From Colletes latitarsis (taxonomy: Eukaryota > Arthropoda > Insecta > Hymenoptera > Colletidae): a DNA stretch of 64,000 bases. The stretch is from NCBI RefSeq assembly GCF_051014445.1, contig NW_027488366.1:19920001-19984000 (forward strand), in the 5' to 3' direction. The position numbers were made by a program, and so were the translations under genes. A model generated the notes under the pieces. It made no database searches, had not been told where the DNA came from, and saw nothing but the letters and a program-made list of their open reading frames with translations. Of the stretch, positions 55,764 to 64,000 are shown piece after piece; the first letter of the stretch is position 1, and the number at the start of each line of letters is the position of its first letter.

Positions 55764-58700
55764 ATGAGTCTGATGAGTGAAAATCCCAGGGTTATCCTAG
55801 ACCTAACATGCGTTATCCTCTAAAATATTGATCGAAACCAGGTTTAATCGACTGTTTCAGTGTGCTATCACACTTCTACGTGACCCAAACCAGAGAAAAC
55901 CCATGATCTGTTCAACAAGTATGTGAAAAACGCGAAAGTATGAGCCTGATGAGGGCAAGTCCCAGACCTATCCCAGACCTAACTTGCGTTATCCTCTAAA
56001 ATATTGATCGAAACCAGGTTGAATTGATCGTTTCAGTGTGGTACCACATTACTACGTGATCCGAACCAGAAAAAACCCAGGATCCGTTCAACAAGTATGT
56101 GAAGCATGCGAAAGTATGAGTCTGATAAGTGAAAATCTCAGGTCTTACCTAGGCCTAACTTGCGTTGTCCTCTAAAATAGTGATGGAATCCAGGTTTAAT
56201 GGACTGTTTCAGTGTGGTACCACATTACTACGTGATCCACTCCAGAAAAAACCCAAGATCCGTTCAACAAGTATGTGAAGAATGCGAAAGTATGAGTCTG
56301 ATGAGGTCAAATCCCAGACCAATCCCAGACGTAACTTGCGTTATCCTATAAAATATTGATCGAAACCACGTTTAATCGACTGTTTCAGTGTGGTACCACA
56401 TTACTACGTGATCCAAACTAGAAAAAACCCAGGATCTGTTCAACAATTATGTGAAAAACGCGAAAGTATGAGCCTGATGACGGCAAATCCCAGACATATC
56501 CCAGACCTAACTTGCGTTGTCCTCTAAGATATTGATGGAAACCAGGTTTAATTGACTGTTTCAGTGCTGTACTTCATTACTACGTGATGCAATCAAGAAA
56601 AAGCCCAGGATCTAGCCATCAAGTATGAGAAATATGCGAAAGAATGAGCCTGATGAGAGCAAATCCCAGACCTAACCTAGACCTAACATGAATTATTCTC
56701 TAAAATATTGATCGAAACCAGGTTTAATTGACTGTTTCAGTGTGGTCCCACATTACTACCTGATCCAAACCAGAAAAAACCCCGGATCCCTTCAACAAGT
56801 ATGTGAAGAATGCGAAAGTATGAGTCTGATCAGTGAAAATCCCAGGCCTAACCTAGACCTAACATGACTTATACTCTAAAATATTGATCGAAACCTGGTT
56901 TAATCGACTGTTTCAGTGTTGTACCACATTACTACGTGATCCAAACCAGAAAAAACCCAGGATCTGTTCAACGAGTATGTGAAGTGTGCGAAAGTATGAG
57001 TCTGATGAGGGCAAATCCCAGACCTATCCCAGACCTAACATGCGTTATCCTCAAAAATATTTATCAAGACCACGTTTAATTGATTGTTTCAGTGTGGACC
57101 CACATTACTACGTGATCCAAACCAGAAAAAACCCAGGATCCGTTCAACAAGTATGTGAAGAATGCGAAAGTATGAGTCTGATCAGTGAAAATCTCAGGCC
57201 TTACCTAGACCTAACTTGCGTTGTCCTCTAAAATATTGATGGAAACCAGGTTTCATTGACTGTTTCAGTGTGGTACTACATTACTACGTGATGCAATCCA
57301 GAAAAAGCCCAGGATCTAGCCATCAAGTATGAGAAATATGCGAAAGAATGAGCCTGATCAGAGCAAATCCCAGACCTAACCTAGACCTAACATGCGTTAT
57401 CCTCTAAAATATTGAGCGAAACCAGGTTTAATGGGCTGTTTCAGTGTGGTACCACACTACTTCGTGATCCAAACCAGAAAAAACCCAGGATCTGTTCAAC
57501 AAGTATGTGAAAAACGCGAAACTGTGAGCCTGATGAGGGCAAATCTTAGACCTAACCCAGACCTAAGATGCGTTATCCTCTAAAATATTTATCCAGACCA
57601 GGTTTCATTGACTGTTTCAGCGTGGTACCACATTACTACGTGATCCAAACCAGAAAAAACCCAGGATCTGTTCAACAAGTATGTGAAAAACGCGAAAGTA
57701 TGAGCCTGATGAGGGCAAATCCCAGACATATCCCAGACCTAACTTGCGTTGTCCTCTGAAATATTGATCGAAACCAGGTTTAATTGACCGTTTCAGTGTG
57801 GTACCACATTACTACGTGATCCAAACCAGAAAAAACCCAGGATCCGTTCAACAAGTATGTGAAGGATGCGAAAGTATGAGTCTGATCAGTGGAAATCACA
57901 GGCCTTACCTAGACCTAACTTGCGTTGTCCTCTAAAATATTGATGGAAACCAGGTTTCATTGACTGTTTCAGTGTGGTACTACATTACTACGTGATGCAA
58001 TCCAGAAAAAGCCCAGGATCTAGCCATCAAGTATGAGAAATATGCGAAGGAATGAGCCTGATGAGAGCAAATCCCAGACCTATCCCAGACGTAACTTGCG
58101 TTATTCTCTAAAATATTGATCAAAACCAGGTTTAATGGACTGTTTCAGTGTGGTACCACACTACAACGTGATCCAAACCTGAAAAAACCCAGGATCTGTT
58201 CAACAAGTATGTGAAAAACGCGAAAGTATGAGCCTGATGAGGGCAAATCCGAGACATATCCCAGACGTAACTTGCGTTATTCTCTAAAATATTGATCAAA
58301 ACCAGGTTTAATGGACTGTTTCAGTGTGGTACCACACTACAACGTGATCCAAACCTGAAAAAACCCAGGATCTGTTCAACAAGTATGTGAAAAACGCGAA
58401 AGTATGAGCCTGATGAGGGCAAATCCGAGACATATCCCAGACCTAACTTGCGTTGTCCTCTAAGATATTGATGGAAACCAGGTTTAATTGACTGTTGCAG
58501 TGTTGTACTTCATTACTACGTGATGCAATCCAGAAAAAGCCCAGGATCTAGCCATCAAGTATGAGAAATATGCGAAAGAATGAGCCTGATGAGAGCAAAT
58601 CCCAGACCTAACCTAGACCTAACATGAATTATTCTCTAAAATATTGATCGAAACCAGGCTTAATTGACTGTTTCAGGGTGGTCCCACATTACTACGTGAT

Positions 58701-61700
58701 CCAAACCAGAAAAAACCCAGGATCCGTTCAACAAGTATGTGAAGAATGCGAAAGTATGAGTCTGATGAGTGAAAATCCCAGGCCTAACCTAGACCTAACA
58801 TGAGTTATACTCTAAAATATTGATCGAAACCTGGTTTAATCGACTGTTTCAGTGTGGTACCACATTAGTATGTGATCCAAACCAGAAAATAACCCAGGAT
58901 CTAGCCATCAAGTATGAGAAATATGCGAAAGAATGAGCATGATGAGAGCAAATTCCAGACCTAACCTAGACCTAACATGAATTATTCTCTAAAATATTGA
59001 TCGAAACCAGGCTTAATTGACTGTTTCAGTGTGGTCCCACATTACTACGTGATCCAAACCAGAAAAAACCCAGGATCCGTTCAACAAGTATGTGAGGAAT
59101 GCGAAAGTATGAGTCTGATGAGTGAAAATCCCAGGCCTAACCTGGACCTAACATTCGTTATCCTCAAAAATATTGATCGAAACCTGGTTAAATCGACTGT
59201 TTCAGTGTGGAACCACATTACTATGTGATCCAAACCAGAAAATAACCCAGGATCTGTTCAACGAGTATGTGAAAAACGCGAAAGTATGAGTCTGATGAGT
59301 GAAAATCCCAGGGTTATCCTAGACCTAACATGCGTTATCCTCTAAAATATTGATCGAAACCAGGTTTAATCGACTGTTTCAGTGTGCTATCACACTTCTA
59401 CGTGACCCAAACCAGAAAAAACCCAGGATCCGTTCAACAAGTATGTGAAGCATGCGAAAGTATGAGTCTGATAAGTGAAAATCTCAGGTCTTACCTAGAC
59501 CTAACTTGCGTTGTCCTCTAAAATAGTGATGGAATCCAGGTTTAATGGACTGTTTCAGTGTGGTACCACATTACTACGTGATCCACTCCAGAAAAAACCC
59601 AAGATCCGTTCAACAAGTATGTGAAGAATGCGAAAGTATGAGTCTGATGAGGTCAAATCCCAGACCAATCCCAGACGTAACTTGCGTTATCCTATAAAAT
59701 ATTGATCGAAACCACGTTTAATCGACTGTTTCAGTGTGGTACCACATTACTACGTGATCCAAACTAGAAAAAACCCAGGATCTGTTCAACAATTATGTGA
59801 AAAACGCGAAAGTATGAGCCTGATGACGGCAAATCCCAGACATATCCCAGACCTAACTTGCGTTGTCCTCTAAGATATTGATGGAAACCAGGTTTAATTG
59901 ACTGTTTCAGTGCTGTACTTCATTACTACGTGATGCAATCAAGAAAAAGCCCAGGATCTAGCCATCAAGTATGAGAAATATGCGAAAGAATGAGCCTGAT
60001 GAGAGCAAATCCCAGACCTAACCTAGACCTAACATGAATTATTCTCTAAAATATTGATCGAAACCAGGTTTAATTGACTGTTTCAGTGTGGTCCCACATT
60101 ACTACCTGATCCAAACCAGAAAAAACCCCGGATCCCTTCAACAAGTATGTGAAGAATGCGAAAGTATGAGTCTGATCAGTGAAAATCCCAGGCCTAACCT
60201 AGACCTAACATGACTTATACTCTAAAATATTGATCGAAACCTGGTTTAATCGACTGTTTCAGTGTTGTACCACATTACTACGTGATCCAAACCAGAAAAA
60301 ACCCAGGATCTGTTCAACGAGTATGTGAAGTGTGCGAAAGTATGAGTCTGATGAGGGCAAATCCCAGACCTATCCCAGACCTAACATGCGTTATCCTCAA
60401 AAATATTTATCAAGACCACGTTTAATTGATTGTTTCAGTGTGGACCCACATTACTACGTGATCCAAACCAGAAGAAACCCAGGATCCGTTCAACAAGTAT
60501 GTGAAGAATGCGAAAGTATGAGTCTGATCAGTGATAATCTCAGGCCTTACCTAGACCTAACTTGCGTTGTCCTCTAAAATATTGATGGAAACCAGGTTTC
60601 ATTGACTGTTTCAGTGTGGTACTACATTACTACGTGATGCAATCCAGAAAAAGCCCAGGATCTAGCCATCAAGTATGAGAAATATGCGAAAGAATGAGCC
60701 TGATGAGAGCAAATCCCAGACCTAACCTAGACCTAACATGCGTTATCCTCTAAAATATTGAGCGAAACCAGGTTTAATGGGCTGTTTCAGTGTGGTACCA
60801 CACTACTTCGTGATCCAAACCAGAAAAAACCCAGGATCTGTTCAACAAGTATGTGAAAAACGCGAAACTGTGAGCCTGATGAGGGCAAATCTTAGACCTA
60901 ACCCAGACCTAAGATGCGTTATCCTCTAAAATATTTATCCAGACCAGGTTTCATTGACTGTTTCAGCGTGGTACCACATTACTACGTGATCCAAACCAGA
61001 AAAAACCCAGGATCTGTTCAACAAGTATGTGAAAAACGCGAAAGTATGAGCCTGATGAGGGCAAATCCCAGACATATCCCAGACCTAACTTGCGTTGTCC
61101 TCTGAAATATTGATCGAAACCAGGTTTAATTGACCGTTTCAGTGTGGTACCACATTACTACGTGATCCAAACCAGAAAAAACCCAGGATCCGTTCAACAA
61201 GTATGTGAAGGATGCGAAAGTATGAGTCTGATCAGTGGAAATCACAGGCCTTACCTAGACCTAACTTGCGTTGTCCTCTAAAATATTGATGGAAACCAGG
61301 TTTCATTGACTGTTTCAGTGTGGTACTACATTACTACGTGATGCAATCCAGAAAAAGCCCAGGATCTAGCCATCAAGTATGAGAAATATGCGAAGGAATG
61401 AGCCTGATGAGAGCAAATCCCAGACCTATCCCAGACGTAACTTGCGTTATTCTCTAAAATATTGATCAAAACCAGGTTTAATGGACTGTTTCAGTGTGGT
61501 ACCACACTACAACGTGATCCAAACCTGAAAAAACCCAGGATCTGTTCAACAAGTATGTGAAAAACGCGAAAGTATGAGCCTGATGAGGGCAAATCCGAGA
61601 CATATCCCAGACGTAACTTGCGTTATTCTCTAAAATATTGATCAAAACCAGGTTTAATGGACTGTTTCAGTGTGGTACCACACTACAACGTGATCCAAAC

Positions 61701-62635
61701 CTGAAAAAACCCAGGATCTGTTCAACAAGTATGTGAAAAACGCGAAAGTATGAGCCTGATGAGGGCAAATCCGAGACATATCCCAGACCTAACTTGCGTT
61801 GTCCTCTAAGATATTGATGGAAACCAGGTTTAATTGACTGTTGCAGTGTTGTACTTCATTACTACGTGATGCAATCCAGAAAAAGCCCAGGATCTAGCCA
61901 TCAAGTATGAGAAATATGCGAAAGAATGAGCCTGATGAGAGCAAATCCCAGACCTAACCTAGACCTAACATGAATTATTCTCTAAAATATTGATCGAAAC
62001 CAGGCTTAATTGACTGTTTCAGGGTGGTCCCGCATTACTACGTGATCCAAACCAGAAAAAACCCAGGATCCGTTCAACAAGTATGTGAAGAATGCGAAAG
62101 TATGAGTCTGATGAGTGAAAATCCCAGGCCTAACCTAGACCTAACATGAGTTATACTCTAAAATATTGATCGAAACCTGGTTTAATCGACTGTTTCAGTG
62201 TGGTACCACATTAGTATGTGATCCAAACCAGAAAATAACCCAGGATCTAGCCATCAAGTATGAGAAATATGCGAAAGAATGAGCATGATGAGAGCAAATT
62301 CCAGACCTAACCTAGACCTAACATGAATTATTCTCTAAAATATTGATCGAAACCAGGCTTAATTGACTGTTTCAGTGTGGTCCCACATTACTACGTGATC
62401 CAAACCAGAAAAAACCCAGGATCCGTTCAACAAGTATGTGAGGAATGCGAAAGTATGAGTCTGATGAGTGAAAATCCCAGGCCTAACCTGGACCTAACAT
62501 TCGTTATCCTCAAAAATATTGATCGAAACCTGGTTAAATCGACTGTTTCAGTGTGGAACCACATTACTATGTGATCCAAACCAGAAAATAACCCAGGATC
62601 TGTTCAACGAGTATGTGAAAAACGCGAAAGTATGA
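55764..62635 (+). repeat. ~3.5-kb tandem duplication of satellite
   Basis: The block 55764-59286 (about 20 monomers) is followed directly by a second copy, 59287 to about 62635. Private variants match, such as CAGTGTGCTATCACACTTC and GTATGTGAAGCATGCG. The second copy lacks one monomer (offset 3522 bp at its start, 3346 bp thereafter). An internal duplication of one monomer ending CATATCCCAGACGTAAC near 58.08-58.44 kb is present in both copies, so it predates the large event. Confidence 0.85.
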
Positions 62636-64000
62636 GCCTGATGAGGGCAAATCCCAGACATATCCCAGACCTAACTTGCGTTGTCCTCTAAGATATTGAT
62701 GGAAACCAGGTTTAATTGACTGTTTCAGTGTTGTACTTCATTACTACGTGATGCAATCCAGAAAAAGCCCAGGATCTAGCCATCAAGTATGAGAAATATG
62801 CGAAAGAATGAGCCTGATGAGAGCAAATCCCAGACCTAACCTAGACCTAACATGAATTATTCTCTAAAATATTGATCGAGACCGGGTTTAATCGACTGTT
62901 TCAGTGTGGTACCACGTTACTACGTGATCCAAACCAGAAAAAACCGAGGATCAGTTCAACAAGTATGTGAAGAATGCGAAAGTATGAGTCTGATGAGTGA
63001 AAATCCCAGGGCTATCCTAGACCTAACATGCGTTATCCTCTAAAATATTGATCGAAACCAGGTTTAATCGACTGTTTCAGTGTGGTATCACACTACTACG
63101 TGACCCAAACCAGAAAAAACCCATGATCTGTTCAACAAGTATGTGAAAAACGCGAAAGTATGAGCCTGATGAGGACAAATCCCAGACCTATCCCAGACCT
63201 AACTTGCGTTATCCTCTAAAATATTGATCGAAACCAGGTTTAATTGACCGTTTCAGTGTGGTACCACATTACTACGTGATCCACACCAGAAAAAACCCAA
63301 GATCCGTTCAACAAGTATGTGAAGAATGCGAAAGTATGAGTCTGATGAGGTCAAATCCCAGACCAATCCCAGACTTAACTTGCGTTATCCTATAAAATAT
63401 TGATCGAAACCACGTTTAATCGACTGTTTCAGTGTGGTACCACATTACTACGTGATCCAAACTAGAAAAAACCCAGGATCTGTTCAACAATTATGTGAAA
63501 AACGCGAAAGTATGAGCCTGATGACGGCAAATCCCAGACATATCCCAGACCTAACTTGCGTTGTCCTCTAAGATATTGATGGAAACCAGGTTTAATTGAC
63601 TGTTTCAGTGTTGTACTTCATTACTACGTGATGCAATCAAGAAAAAGCCCAGGATCTAGCCATCAAGTATGAGAAATATGCGAAAGAATGAGCCTGATGA
63701 GAGCAAATCCCAGACCTAACCTAGACCTAACATGAATTATTCTCTAAAATATTGATCGAAACCAGGTTTAATTGACTGTTTCAGTGTGGTCCCACATTAC
63801 TACGTGATCCAAACCAGAAAAAACCCCGGATCCCTTCAACAAGTATGTGAAGAATGCGAAAGTATGAGTCTGATGAGTGAAAATCCCAGGCCTAACCTAG
63901 ACCTAACATGAGTTATACTCTAAAATATTGATCGAAACCAGGTTTAATCGACTGTTTCAGTGTGGTACCACGTTACTACGTTATCCAAGCCAGCAAAAAC

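Larger units (their letters stand above)
29928..64000 (+). repeat. 176-bp satellite array, right block
   Basis: About 194 monomers in the same orientation and classes as the left block. It is rich in recent segmental duplications (separate entries). Some stretches correspond to the left block: 36.1-36.8 kb shares the private variant CCCTGTATCTG with 4.0-4.6 kb, and 37.7-39.0 kb shares AAACTGTGTGCCTG monomers with 1.4 and 2.9 kb. Monomers near 33.1 and 34.3 kb have lost exactly one 11-bp unit. No gene, RNA gene or non-satellite sequence was seen in this stretch. Confidence 0.95.

Noticed and set aside
1..64000. CRISPR array (regularly spaced repeats)
   Set aside because: The repeats are full 176-bp monomers without unique spacers, in a eukaryotic satellite context, and there are no cas genes.

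Overview
This is eukaryotic repeat DNA, most likely a subtelomeric or heterochromatic block of an insect chromosome. There is no host gene, no RNA gene and nothing prokaryotic. About 52 kb is a tandem satellite with a 176-bp monomer (roughly 295 monomers). Two copies of one GC-rich, R1-clade-like non-LTR retrotransposon (about 6 kb each) sit inside it. Every monomer carries a short run, usually two, of an 11-bp motif whose G-rich strand reads TTAGGTCTGGG. It resembles an elongated insect telomere repeat; from memory, unbroken 11-bp variants of TTAGG are reported in some Hymenoptera, so a bee, wasp or ant is my best guess.

Layout. 1-9985: satellite, C-rich motif strand on +. 9986-15969: retroelement copy 1 on the minus strand, structurally complete (5'UTR, ORF1 of 625 aa, ORF2 of 1060 aa, 3'UTR, A-tail) with a 14-bp target-site duplication. 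15970-21988: satellite, including a 1512-bp tandem duplication. 21989-29927: retroelement copy 2 on the plus strand, with a 12-14-bp target-site duplication. Its ORF1 is broken by a 38-bp deletion, a ~2-kb block of satellite inserted in inverted orientation (23851-25841) and two extra C's, while its 1060-aa ORF2 is intact. 29928-64000: satellite with several multi-kb segmental duplications, the clearest being a ~3.5-kb tandem duplication at 55.76-62.64 kb.

How the parts relate. ORF1 is a Gag-like nucleic-acid-binding protein with three zinc knuckles. ORF2 carries an APE-type endonuclease, a reverse transcriptase and a C-terminal zinc finger. The two frames overlap as TAATG, the arrangement associated with stop-start translational coupling in SART1. 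Both insertions lie in the telomere-like motif and share a boundary next to ATCCCAGAC, but in opposite orientations, so the element appears to target this motif.

The least expected signals are: (i) an extraordinary density of long, near-perfect stem-loops through the element, coding regions included (arms up to 17 bp with a 3-nt loop); (ii) five consecutive telomere-like units exactly at the junction of the inverted satellite block inside copy 2; and (iii) a Leu/Lys difference beside the catalytic Asp of the reverse transcriptase that coincides with a flipped centre of a 34-bp palindrome.
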